Source: Adineta vaga
Taxonomy: Eukaryota; Rotifera
Direction: 5' to 3'
Length of the DNA stretch: 64,000 bases
Assembly (NCBI GenBank): GCA_021613535.1
Contig: CP075494.1
Span: forward strand, 9,672,001-9,736,000
Shown here in pieces: positions 11,600 through 23,804 of this stretch. A program made the position numbers and the translations under genes. Numbering within the stretch: the first letter of the stretch is position 1; the number at the start of each line of letters is the position of its first letter. The notes beneath the pieces were generated by a model. It saw only the letters and a list, made by a program, of their open reading frames with translations. It had not been told where the DNA came from and did no database searches.

Positions 11600-13310
11600 A
11601 TGCAACAAAATAATACTAGCATTAGTAAGTTTGTGTTTATTCTTGTTAACGTTTGTATGATAATCTTTTTAGATGGTAATAATGAAATTGTTATTGCAAA
11701 ATTTAATTATACAGCACAAGAAAATCATGAATTATCAATAATTAAAAATGAACGTCTTGTATTAATTGATGATTCATGTCTTTGGTGGAAAGTCAAACGT
11801 GTCGATTCCGATGATGCAGGGTAAATATATATCTTCTCTTAATCCACATGAAAATCATCATTCATTGTCCATATCTCTCGAGGTTATACGTTTCATCATT
11901 CTTTCTTTTCTTTTTTAATTTGAGAATAAACCCTTGACATGATACATCTAAGAAATCAAATGAACTCCTAGCCTTGATCATATTTGTAATGTTATGCAAA
12001 TTTTCGAGTAGTCAAGCAGAAAATGAATATGATATTGAATGACTTCTCTCTTAGATACATTCCATCAAATTTTGCACGACGAGAAAAACGTTCATTACTC
12101 GATAAAATTATATCAAAACGTATCAATAAAAAACAAATTCTATCGATCGGATACAATCATGAACGAGTACTATCATCAGCACTGGTTAAATTTCGATATG
12201 ATGCGGAAAGGTAAAATGAAAAAGACTAAAAGATTTTATCAGCAAGTTTCTTCGGTAATTTTTAGTGAAGATGAAATTAGTTTAAATAAAGGTATTTGGA
12301 TAAATGTATTACAAAAGAAAAATGATGGTTGGTGGCTTGTACAATATGAAAAACAACGTGGATGGTTTCCATCAAATTATCTCATTGAAGTAAACAAATA
12401 AATTTAACATAAATATTCAACTTTTTTGTTTATTATTTAGAAAACAACTGATGGTTTAAATTCTCTTTCTTTATTAAATCAATTAAAACATCATCATTCT
12501 TCCTCATCATCTAATGGTCTCTCCTCATCTAGTAGTGCTAATTCCAATATCGTCGAACCTGATCATCCAAATCCTAGTAACAATAACAACAATAATAATA
12601 ATAATAATAATAATCTCCAACAAAATCGTCATAATTCTCATCCTCCTCATATAACAAATACGACCGATGAATATGCTTTCGTTATCAAACCATCAAAATT
12701 CGCTCATTCAGATGGCAAACTTGATTCATGTTTGACATGTAATAATCCACAACCAAAGAATAGTTCCTGGTCAGCTTTACTTCCATATGATAATACAAAT
12801 TCTGGTTATGCTTCTTCATCAATTATAAGTAATGAGCCAATGAATGTTATCGATGGTTTAACAACATTAACATTAAAATCATCCAAGAAATATTTGAATG
12901 ATTCACCATATGATAACGAAAGTTGGTATTATGGTTCGATAACACGAGATGAAGCTGAGAAGATTTTAAAAATCAATGAAGTAGAAAAAGGCGATTTTCT
13001 TATTCGAAACAGTGAACGAAAAGTAAATGAAATCTTTATATTTAATCGTATTTTTGATTTTATGTATTCGTTTTTGTTTTAGATTGGTCATTATTCTTTG
13101 AGTATCCGAGCTGAAGAAGATCTTGTTCGTCATTTTCGTATTGAATCAACTGAAGATGGTAGTCGATTTATTATTGGTAAACGTTCATTTAAAAGTTTAA
13201 ATGATCTTATTGAACATTATAAAACGCATCCCGTGTTCGATGCTGATCCAAATCAAAAATTATATCTAAATCAACCGTTGATTATTAACGATTCCAATCA
13301 ACATTTATAA
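11600..13310 (+). CDS. NCK: Nck-like SH3-SH3-SH2 adaptor
   Basis: Six exons: 11600-11624, 11673-11820, 12055-12210, 12266-12389, 12441-13022 and 13083-13310, giving 420 aa. SH3-1 (about residues 13-65) has [22 protein letters not shown] and GYIPSNF. SH3-2 (about 100-151) has [23 protein letters not shown] and GWFPSNYL. The C-terminal SH2 (about 311-415) has [13 protein letters not shown], the phosphotyrosine-binding FLIRNSE and HYSLSIRA. Sequence and order match Nck, which links phosphotyrosine receptors to actin regulators through proline-rich partners. Canonical Nck has three SH3 domains. Here residues 152-310 are Ser/Asn-rich and contain no ALYxY or PxNY signature, so the third SH3 appears absent. 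The start follows an acceptor at 11595. Confidence 0.88.
12585..12612 (+). repeat. AAT-rich run encoding poly-Asn in the Nck linker
   Basis: In-frame AAC/AAT codons give about a dozen consecutive Asn residues between SH3-2 and SH2 of the Nck-like protein. Confidence 0.8.
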
Positions 13311-14235
13311 TTGATTTTCTTTCTGTTTACAAGTTGTATATAGATTTGTATACATTTCTACATATGTACGAAAAAATGCTCAAAACATAATTCAAAAAAC
13401 CTAATCTATCAGTTGATGTTTCTTTTTTTTTCTTCTTTTTCTTGTATCTGATAATAATAAAAATAACAATGTGCTCGTTGCTTGATCAAGAACAATTCAT
13501 CTACAACTATATGAGCAAATCTATGAGTTGTCTTTTCTTCAATCGATCTGAACTCATGAACATTGATTCATATGTTAAATTTAATCATACCTGTGTTTAT
13601 ATACTATCGTCTTTATAATTACATTAAACAGACATCAAGATTGTTTTCTTCTATATCTAAGTGCATCAGGATACTGACACACTTGAAAATCGACTCTTAG
13701 CCATAATGCCCATAATAAAAGCTTTGTTTCTATATATAGAACGTTTGGTTGCAATGAGATAATCCAATAACAATTTTGATTATTCATAATATTACATAAG
13801 ATATGATTCATATTTAGTTATGATTATATTTCTTTCTATACCAACGCAAAATATATGTAATAAATAACAACAGAAAGAGGAAAAAAACGAAGCAAGAAAG
13901 AAAAAGACAAAAAATATATGTATAAATAAACTAAAGATCGAATGGAATCAAAGAAAAACAAGAAAATCTCATCATCTGACTTGCCTTTTGACACAGACAC
14001 TAATGGATGGTGGATTGTTACATACATAGATATATGTAAAGAGAAAAAGAGAGAGAGAGAGAGAAAAAATAAACAGATTTTCTTTTAAAACGTGCAAAGC
14101 AGATATATTATCAGCACAATGAGACTTTGAGCGGACGGTAAAAAGAAAGAATACAAAAAAGATTTTTTTAAAGAGATTTTCTTGTGTAAAGAACGGACTA
14201 ATGTACAGACGAAACGCGCAAAGATTTCTTTCCTT
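13311..14235. other. Convergent 3' region between Nck and NPC1
   Basis: About 0.9 kb of AT-rich DNA between two convergent stop codons, with a (GA)n tract near 14047-14065. I see no coding signal. It should contain both 3' UTRs. Confidence 0.5.
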
Positions 14236-17200
14236 TTAGGCTGTTGCATTTAAAGACATTTGTTTCTGTAATTGAATTGATTCTGCTCTCGATCGGCGTG
14301 TACGATTAGGACGTGGACCTAAAAAGTAAATAAAAAGATAAACAGAAAATTATTCTTTATCTCATTTACCAATATAACTAAGTAGAACAGGTAAAAAGAT
14401 TAAACCATGTGCAGCACCAAAGGAAACAATACAAATGAACATTCGAAAATAAAATATATGAAATAATTGAGAATGTGAAAAACCGAGCACAACGATGCCA
14501 CCGATTTTTGTTAATGTAATTCCACTGAATACCTATTAATAACAAAATAATTTTCTATCTTTAAAAACAAACACTATTTATCATTTACCGAACTACCCAT
14601 ATCAGCAAGTGCATGCTCAGCACGTTTTAATTTTGATCGTTGTATTGAAAGAACAAAATCTCGACAAATATGCGCACAAAATTCAAGTGAAATACCAACA
14701 GACATAACAAGATTAACTAATGATACAGCATTTAATTCAATATTCCATAAATACATCATACCAAGCATATCGCACGTTATCCTAAAATGAACAAATTCTT
14801 TTCTCTTTTCATTCAAATTATTATTCTAATTCTTACATTGTTATAGTTAAAGTAATAATAAATGCTGAAATAATGTCCAATCCAAGGAGAATAAATGTGA
14901 CAATAAAGATCGCAGTTGCTGATATGGCAAGATTCATAAAAGAATCATGCCATATAGTTAAATATTGTTCATAGAAGACATAAAATATACTAAAAAAAAC
15001 AAAGTAATTATTGAAAATGTCTCTCATTTTTGATTGTCTTACCTATATGGAAATACTTCAATATCATAACCTTCTTTTTTCAATGCTTTTGTTATATTAT
15101 CAGTTAAACTGTAAGCTTGTTGCATTGCATCAATAAAATCATTGGAATTTATTAATAAACTATGATAACCCATGATAAGACTTGTTTCAACTGAACGATT
15201 ACTTTCAAATAATTTCACACTACTACCATGTGCAGCATGTCCACCTTTTGCACATTTTAAATTTGGATTATCTTTTAAGAAGAATGGTAAGAATTCTTTG
15301 AATTCATTTTCGGTTAAATCTTCACGTGTTGTCCCATCTGTACACACGTGACATTTGGCATGTGGCGATGATTTTGTTGAACAAAATTCGTTTGTTTCAT
15401 CATGTAAACGACAGCATGGTGTTGAACCACGATGACGTAACCAATCATAATAATCATCTAACCATGTTGTACCAATTTGTGCAAGACGTGTTTCAGCAGG
15501 ATAAAGAGAAGCGATGCCCAATTGATTTGCAATTGATTGTGATGAACAACCAGCACTAGAACATATCATATTGCTTGCATTTGAGTGACCATAATTAATG
15601 CCTAAAAAAAAATAATATTTAATCAAAATAAAATAAATTGAAATCGATTTACCTGGTTTAATGATAAAATAAACTGGTGGTCCAACAGCAAAATATTGTT
15701 TTAATGAAGCGAAATAATCATTCATATAAGAATCTTTTGGCATAGCTATATTTTGTTCTAAACCAATTTTAACATATGGTATTAAAGCAATACTTGATGC
15801 AAGCCAAGTAAAAAATATAAAGATCACAAATGGTCGAACATAATCACTCATAATAAATGGTGCATAGTAACGTTTGAATATTCGAAATAGAAATCCATCG
15901 GTTTCAGTAAGATTCTCTTCATTTAATTCAGTTTCTGTTGGATGTGGATGTCGAGATTTTGATGATTTAAAACAACAAAATACATCGAAACGTTTGTTTA
16001 GAGTACGCTTTTGATCCAAGGTAATTAAAGACACAAAAACTGTTATTTGAAGAAGAAAATCAATTAAAACAGACATTCCAGCATATAAACTGAACAATCG
16101 AACGGCAGGCATTGGTGTTAATGCTCCAAGAAAAAATGCGATACTTTCCGAAACTGATGTTAATAACATTGCTGGACCAACACGACCAACAATTCGAGCT
16201 ATTTGACATTCAACATCTTCATCAGGTAAACGACGATCACGTTGAATTGTTTGTGTTAAAATAAAGATATTATCTAGAAATCGAAATTGAAATTATTAAT
16301 AATTCAAATATCATCCATTCACTTACCAACACCAACTGCTAAGACTAAAAATGGTATAACTTCAAAGATAATCAATGTTGTTGGTATTCGCATATAGGAA
16401 AATATTCCCACACTAGCCCATACACTCAAGGCTACTAATATAACACCAGCAATACCTAATGAAACTTTCATATCAACTAGAATATGTCGAACATTTCGAA
16501 TGCGACCCAATGCAATAGCAATATATAAAAACATGATCATATAAGAAATAAGCACTGTTTTTATATCTGAATTTGATTCACGTTCAATTTCATCTTCAAT
16601 CGATCGTTCTGCACGATAACTAACATCGAACCATTTGGAATTATAATTTTTCATATATTCAAGAAAATGTTTTTCCCAAAGAAGAGCATTTTCAAGTTCT
16701 TCTCCCTGTCGTCGATTGTTAATCGTTATTGTAATTACTAAAGCTTGCGCTTTTGTATAATCAGGAACATTATCATGTGTTGGAAATGCTCCAAGAACCA
16801 TGTAAGGATCGACGGGTCCACCAAATTGTGCCATACATGTTCGTTCAAATGATTTTGTTTCTTGCGTAATCGGTGATTGCATACATTCGAGATATTGAGA
16901 TGAGTATAAAGATTCATTGAGAAGAAATGTGAGATTATTTTGATGATATTGAAATAAAGAAAAGATTGCACAATGATTATTATCGGGTTCAAGTGGTTTA
17001 AAACAAGTTTTATTTAATGAAATAATTTCACCAGACTTGGTTGTTGCATTTAAATTTTCAATTGATAATTGTAAACGTAATGCATCGAGAAGAAAATTTC
17101 GTTCGAAAACAGGTCCAAAGGTATGTTTTTCTTCAGCTTCTAATGGAGTTTTATATCGAAGAACAAGATTATCCTTATTTTTCGGTACAAGAATTAAATG

Positions 17201-19341
17201 AGCAATACGATAAAACGGTCTAAAGTTAAAAAAATCTATAGAAAATTTTCATCCTTCAGTTTTCCTATTCATACCCGAATTTCTCATCGAAATAGGCTTT
17301 TTCTTGACGTGCACGAGAATTTGGTGCAACCCAAAGATCAACAGGATCTGTTGTTACGGTATAATATCGACTGCCATAACACAATACAAACAAAATTGCT
17401 ACAACAGGTACAATAGTATAAAATGGATTATAAGCACAAAATCGTCCGATTCTAAAATTTAAAACAAATCATATATTCAACACTCATATATTCAATAACA
17501 TGAAACAACATACGCTGTAAACATTGTATGAAGATTATCATCGATTTTGACACCTAATCGATCTAATAGTCCATTACTATCATCACCATCGAATGATGCT
17601 TCGGATTCATCTTCATCTTGTGTTGGCAATGGTATATGATGATGATCCGAGAAGTTCTTTGTTCCATCATCACTTTCAACCGATTTACGATTTCGTAGAC
17701 CTGGAAAAACAAACAAAGAAAAAAGAATGTTATCTTATCAAAAAAGATCAATCAATCAATCATTTCTTACTTGAAGGAGAATTTCTTTTTCGATTGGTTT
17801 TTACATTCCATACACACATAAGAACATTAGTAATAGTAAAAACAATAACAAATAGAAAATAAAGAACAATTGCTGCAATTGTAATTCGATGTAATTCACT
17901 GAATTTTGATTTAATTCGTTCAATGAATGAACTCTTCGATGTAATAATTACTTTATTTTTCGTTATATTTGCTACTTTTGGACACATTGCATTACAATCC
18001 TAGAAAATCAATCTCAAATTGTAATAAATCTGAACATTTTTTTCTCTTCAAGTTTACTCGATAGCATTTATTACATATATATTTTAATTCGTTATTGCCC
18101 TTTTCAAATCGACTATACTGTCAAAAACGTGATAAAAACATCTCTAGTGCTCCATAATCAATAGGTCATTTGCAAAGGTTATTATGTTTATTTTTGCGCC
18201 ATAAAAAAGAGATCTGTTATGAATTTCCTTGAAATAACAACAAAACATCAAAATCAATCTTTCTGACGAGATTAAAACCCTTGATAATTTCCTCTTAATG
18301 GGTCTAATAACATCTGCTATAAATCAAATTACTGAGGCGTTCATTTACAATAGAAATCAATTACATACCATGCAGGTACATTTCTGTCTGGAAACATGTG
18401 GTAAAATAACGGGTTGATCACAAGCAAACATTGTTGCTGATGATGGTTGAAATGTTCGTTGAAGTTCATGATCAAAATAAGTATCATTAATAAAAACAAA
18501 ATCAATTTTAATAGGTGATTGAGTATTTTTTAAACCAATATATTGAAAAAGTTTTTTCACATCACAAGCACGATTTAATGAACCACAGAGAATATCAATA
18601 GCATATTGAAAATTGATTCGAACACTCCTATTGAAAGGAAAAGAAAAGATGAAAGACGATCAAATGAATGAAATTTACCAGCATGAATCAATAAAATCTT
18701 GAGCTTGTTTTTCCGATAAGAAATAGCGTAGTTTACTTATAACATTCACCGTTTCAATTGGTTTCGATGGAAGTTTTCCAACTGATTTATCTTTTTTTTC
18801 TTCGTCTTCTTCTTCTTCTGGATCTTCATAATCTTGCAAAGCCCACTCTGATCTGATCGTTTCATCTGTCATCACGTTTCCATCATTATTTGGTCGAACT
18901 ATATTTGTCGTTTCTAATGGCCATAAGAACTGATCTTGATCAGGACTACAAGCCATTTCGCATAAAATTCGTAAGAAATTATAATAACACGATGGACAAC
19001 GACCAATAAGATTATCTAACATATATTTAAATTTTCGCATTTCTGTTAATTGTTTTCCATCACAACATAAATTTGGTGAAGCACCTGAAAAAAAAGAAAA
19101 AAGAATCTTCATGCATATTCCTGTCAAAATAAAACAAAATCCTGAATTATTTACCATTTTGTGTTGCTATATGTGGACACATTTCATTCAAAAGAAAGGT
19201 ATCATTTAATGGCAACGGTTTTGGTTCACCATGCAAATAAACTTCATTATAACTATCACGTATACCTTCATACCAAATGCATTTTGAATTAATATTTGGT
19301 AAGGAAAAAGTTAAAATAAGAAAGATTAGAATTTGGAACAT
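14236..19341 (-). CDS. NPC1: NPC1 intracellular cholesterol transporter
   Basis: Thirteen exons: 19155-19341, 18679-19084, 18369-18627, 17771-17999, 17514-17700, 17275-17451, 16327-17219, 15653-16273, 15043-15601, 14837-14989, 14589-14781, 14370-14532 and 14236-14318, giving 1369 aa. A signal peptide (1-18) precedes the Cys-rich sterol-binding N-domain ([28 protein letters not shown]). The middle luminal domain has [16 protein letters not shown]. The sterol-sensing domain (about 700-860) has [27 protein letters not shown] and [19 protein letters not shown]. The Cys-rich loop ([12 protein letters not shown]) and the last membrane block ([36 protein letters not shown]) follow. NPC1 exports cholesterol from late endosomes and lysosomes. 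The cytosolic tail ends MSLNATA, so the vertebrate C-terminal LLNF sorting motif is absent. Confidence 0.97.
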
Positions 19342-19855
19342 TTGAAATTAAAAGAGATTCGGAACGTATGCGGATATTTGTAAGGTTATATATATATATA
19401 TGTATATATATGTATGAATGACGTCAAATTGTCAAGATAATATAGCAGTAAATATTGGTAGTGTATAGATGAGTAACATTAAGGGATGTTTGATGTAAAG
19501 AAAAAAGGTTTTGTATGTTTTTTTATATATATTATGGCCTTATTATCAGCTGTACGTACTACGCATTCATTCTTCGTTCTTTTTTTTTGTTATGATAGAT
19601 ACGACCAATCAGTATTGATCCTCAACATCGAACCATACGTTTCGTCTGTTCTTTTATTTGTTACGTCCGTCCCGCAATTGCTTCTCGTTCTTCTTCTTCC
19701 TCCATCTTCGTCCGCCTCCAACGTTCTTTCTCTCGCATACATAGAACTCACTCTAAGCCCTCCTTTTTTTATTTGTTCTGTCAAACAGACATACTTTTCA
19801 AGTATTATTATATAAACATTTGAAAGAAAAGCAGACACATTGCGTGATGATCGTC
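19342..19855. other. Short region between NPC1 and METTL23
   Basis: About 0.5 kb lying 5' of NPC1 and 3' of METTL23, both on the minus strand. It holds TA-rich tracts (19386-19413). A 109-codon plus-strand frame (19486-19815) is hydrophobic, motif-free and antisense to likely UTR. I do not call it. Confidence 0.45.
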
Positions 19856-20780
19856 TCATTCTTTCGTGATTGAGAAAAGAAGAATGTCATGTCCCGCCAC
19901 AATATTTGGATAAATTGTTTCGCCATTGAAATTCTTTAATGGCACCATTTCTAACTTGAAATCCCACATACCAATCAGATGATTCAATTTTAACATTGTG
20001 CTTCGACTAAAACAACAACAAGAAAAAAACAAATAAGAATTAGCCAAACATAGCAACACTGTTTCTCTCTCTACCTTCGTCGTTCGATAGTTCCAATAAA
20101 TTTCAATGATGATTGTCCATGTGAAAACAGTTTATCGAGTAGAGCAAGAATTGTTTCAAAATCTATAGAAATTTCGTTTATTTTCTATGAAAATTCTTCT
20201 TTTACCTTTTTTATGAAAGAATATATCTGAACCCAATATGATATCGATATTCATCGACAAGTATTTCTGAATTAGTTCATCGATACTTTTTTCATCATAC
20301 CAATCAAGAAATTCAATACGAATCCGATCGGCTATCATTTGATTTTTTGTGATCGCCTCACGTATCAATGGTAACCATTTATCTGGTTTTGGATCATCAC
20401 ATAAAACAACATTATGTGCACCGATTTTTGCGGCGACAAGACCTGGTAACGAAGTGCCTGCACCAATCTTGACAAGCATAGAAGGACAAGTAAATTATTG
20501 ATCAATGACAAACTTTGCTATACTACTTCAAGGATATTTTTTCCGATAAAATCATTTCGATGATACCAAATATATTGAGCAAGTATTGGTGAACATGGCC
20601 AAAGATAAAGACCATAGGATGATGATGATGTATCAAATGTCTAATTAAAATAGAATACACCAATTTTGTTTATTCATTTTTCGATTCAAACACCTCTAAT
20701 ATAGTCACAGAGATTGATGCTTTATCATTCTTATCATCATCAGAAAATACTAATTGACGACTGGAATATAATTGTGACAT
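19856..20780 (-). CDS. METTL23: METTL23-like arginine methyltransferase
   Basis: Five exons: 20694-20780, 20527-20640, 20206-20467, 20075-20162 and 19856-20006, giving 233 aa. The order of motifs matches METTL23: YGLYLWPCSPILAQYIW, the SAM-binding ILEIGAGTSLPGLVAAKIGA (split by an intron after ILE), VVLCDDP, IDIILGSDIFFHKKDFETIL, then a C-terminal GHDILLFSITKE. Mammalian METTL23 methylates arginine 17 of histone H3 and acts in oocytes and neural cells. That activity is family knowledge and is not proved here. The ATG lies 1 nt after an acceptor (gtttttag, 20782). Confidence 0.9.
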
Positions 20781-22287
20781 GCTAAAAACAAACAAACTGT
20801 TTATTGTGCATGAAAAATAAAGATATCTATGCAAATTAGTATGCTTCAAAAAACAGAATAACAAATATGATATTTCCTTTCGGTTTGTTTTTTTGATAAT
20901 ATGTTATTGATCAAATATTAGCTGAAGTGGATAACAACGTTATATCCAAATGAATTATCAAACGAAAAAGAAAAATCTTTTGTACAAAGAATGAATGTAT
21001 TTGCTAATGAACGTTTTTACATAAAACATACTTTTTAGGAATGAATAGGATTTAATATTTATATTGATTTAAATTACATCAACTTTGCTTAGATTGTTAT
21101 ATTATATCATTTTCAAAAGCTATTATTCATTCATTTCATTTCATTTTAACATTGTTGAATCATAGACATTCTTCGAAGTAGCATGCAATTATTCGAAAGA
21201 GGTCAGTCTTGTACAATTGAAATAGCTTCATAAACTTATCAAAAAAAGTTGATGATAATCATTAAATCTATTCGCTATAAAGTTACTGTTTTTGAAATGA
21301 ACTCATCTTGAGTAATTTCATAGTCATTTAGAAAAGAAGACTCCAATCCTTGAAAAAACTATCTCAAGTATAAAGTCTTCTTGATCACTCCATTTATAAT
21401 GACAACTGACATATATTTTATGATCTATATTCATAGATTTGTTTTTGTTTTGTTTTGGAACAAAAATACATTCTAAACACACGTTTGTTTATGAATTACT
21501 TCAAAAATTATTTATAGAATATCTTCATAGATATCTAAATCGAAATATAATTACTCATATATTGTTTTGCTCTATTAACATATGATTCACAATGTCATAT
21601 ACATGACTTCCAACAACTATTCGAACTGTCAATCAGTTTTTCTGACGACTGTGTTTCGACATATGCATGCATGAAAGCATACGGCTGTTACAATAGCAAG
21701 ACGACAAGCATTGATGCTAGGATGATGTTGTCTTTAATCCAATAAACAAACTTCTTATACACAAGACGAGTCTCCATAGAGAAAATACTATGCGCATTAT
21801 CATATCTAATCGTTTAGAGAACGTTTCATGCAATTTCTTCGATTTCTATTGAAAAGTAAAGAGCTTTCGTATATCTTATCATTTCATGTACTTCAAATAA
21901 GTAGAAAATACGAATAAATCAGTATATTATATAGTACCTCTTAGCATAGCTACTAAGACGCAATTTTTGTACAGAGAGTATAACCATTTCTATACATTAC
22001 ATATATGTATAAGGTTTCAACATTTCTGTCTTCTCTTTCCGCATATCTATCGATGTATCTTTTCCACTTTCGCTTGTTTCCTCCTCCGCTTTCTTTTCTT
22101 CCCATATGCGTAATGTACAACCCACATAATGCAAGGATATTTTCTTTTTTTGTTTGCCTTCTGCCTGTTATGTCCACTATGGCTGGTAAATGGTTTCTAC
22201 ATATTCTAACTCGTTAACACATTCAATACAAAAGACTCGTTTTCTTTCTTTGATAAAACGGATATATTTTTAGATTATTATCATATT
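20781..22287. other. Intergenic between divergent METTL23 and calcium sensor
   Basis: About 1.5 kb of AT-rich DNA between divergent genes, with no exon I can support. Open frames at 21953-22217 overlap each other on opposite strands and show no motif. An acceptor (tttttag) ends at 22273, 14 nt before the next ATG. Confidence 0.45.
20782..20783 (-). other. Splice acceptor 1 nt upstream of METTL23 start
   Basis: The AG ends one base before the ATG, so the start is directly exposed by a splice. Either a 5' UTR exon lies upstream or a leader is trans-spliced here. Confidence 0.5.
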
Positions 22288-23142
22288 ATGGGGAATAAAA
22301 CGAGTAGTAAAGGAAAAAAAGATCCAACAATATTAACGGATGAAGATTTAAAAACATTAAAAGCAAATACACAATATACGGAAGAAGAAATTCAAGCATG
22401 GCATTTCGGTTTTCTCAAAGATTGTCCCACGGGTAAACTTGATCGAAAGCAATTCCTTCATGTGTATAGAGTAAGTAGAATTAACTCAATGAATTTATCA
22501 TTTATATCTTTGTATAGAGATTCTATCCCGAAGGTAAAGCAGATAAATATTGTAATTTTGTATTCAAAGCATTCGATACTGACAATAATAATTGGATTGA
22601 TTTCACGGAATTTTTGTAAGAAAAACTATCTTTGTTTTGCTTATTTTCATTTAAAAGTTTGTATTTTAAAGATTAGCTGTGGGCGTATCTCAACATGGAA
22701 ATCTTGAAGATAAATTAAAAATGGCTTTTGATATCTATGGTAATAATATTATTTTCTAAACTAACCGATATAGAAAACATTTTGTTTTTGTATTTAGATC
22801 AAAACAAAGATGGAGTTATTAATCGAAAAGATATGGTAAAAATTATTGAAGCTATGTATGATCTAGCTAATGAAGACGATCGAAGTGGTGATAAAGCACC
22901 TGATAAACGTGTAGATCTAATAATGCAACGATTAAATAAAGAGAAAGATGGTTCGATTAAAATTCTTTCATTTTTATTGAAATTTTCTTTTCTTTTCTAT
23001 AGATGTTGTAATTCGAAATGAATTTATTCAAGGTTGTCTTCGCGATGAATTATTACGTAAAATTCTTGCACCAAATACATCCGTTGTATCTGAGGAACAG
23101 GATTCTAATTCATCATCAACTATAGTGAATGAAAGTGTATAA
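22288..23142 (+). CDS. Neuronal calcium sensor-like EF-hand protein A
   Basis: Five exons: 22288-22470, 22518-22615, 22672-22739, 22798-22950 and 23003-23142, giving 213 aa. MGNKTS fits the N-myristoylation consensus (Gly2, Ser6). NCS family blocks follow: EEEIQAWHFGFLKDCPTGKL, YRRFYPEGKADKYCNFVFKAFD, GVSQHGNLEDKLKMAFDIYD. EF-hand 1 is degenerate, as usual in the family. EF2 (DTDNNNWIDFTE) and EF3 (DQNKDGVINRKD) look able to bind calcium. EF4 (NKEKDDVVIRNE) has Asp instead of Gly at position 6 and Asn at position 1. NCS proteins couple calcium to kinases, cyclases and PI4K at membranes. The tail after EF4 is longer than usual and Ser-rich. The last intron uses a GTTCGA donor. Confidence 0.88.
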
Positions 23143-23804
23143 AATTTAGAATGTATATTATATTCTCAGACTTATTTTCTTCTATTCTATCATATTAAAG
23201 ATCAAATATTAACGTTCAAGTTTTCTTTTTTAAATATTTAATTTATCGACAAACGAATGTATAGTATAGCTATAAATAAACATATGAAATAATCATTGAA
23301 TTTGTTGTTTGTATCCATTTCTGATATGATAAGTATAATATTCTGCTGACAAGTCATACGATTAGGTTCTCTTGGATACAAATAATCTACTCGAAAAAAT
23401 ATAATGAATTGTTATTCTTGAAAGTCAACTTTAAGTTCGATATAATCATCATGACCTGACAAAAAGTCATATGGTAAATCAATCGTTTTAGACGACAATG
23501 AATGCTTACAATGTGACATTATTCTCAGCAAATCAACGATTCGTTATTCATTATGGTTAATTTTAGATTGAAGAGATGTTTTGTTGAAAAGTCTTCCTCC
23601 ACCACCCATTCGGTTGTTTTTTTTTGACTGTTTGGAAGAAACATCGTAGCATTTCGATCGCTTTAGTGTGTCGAGAAATCGTCAGCGTCTTATGTAAACA
23701 AACGATTGCTCTTATTTTTAAGGCATTAATAGTGTTCTTTCGTCTGCTTTTTCAAATCTACGAAAAAAAATACAGTCACAACAGCATTCTTGCATAAATC
23801 ACAA
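23143..23804. other. Intergenic between calcium sensor A and B-box gene
   Basis: About 0.66 kb. It holds the likely 3' UTR of the calcium sensor and an acceptor-like tacag at 23775 upstream of the next ATG. No gene seen. Confidence 0.45.

Noticed and set aside
19486-19815. 109-codon plus-strand frame between NPC1 and METTL23
   Set aside because: No motif, hydrophobic and Ser-rich composition of AT-rich non-coding DNA, and opposite to overlapping minus-strand frames.
23790-23804. Longer N-terminus of the B-box protein
   Set aside because: The extra codons begin with TTG. The first ATG is at 23805 and starts directly before the zinc finger.
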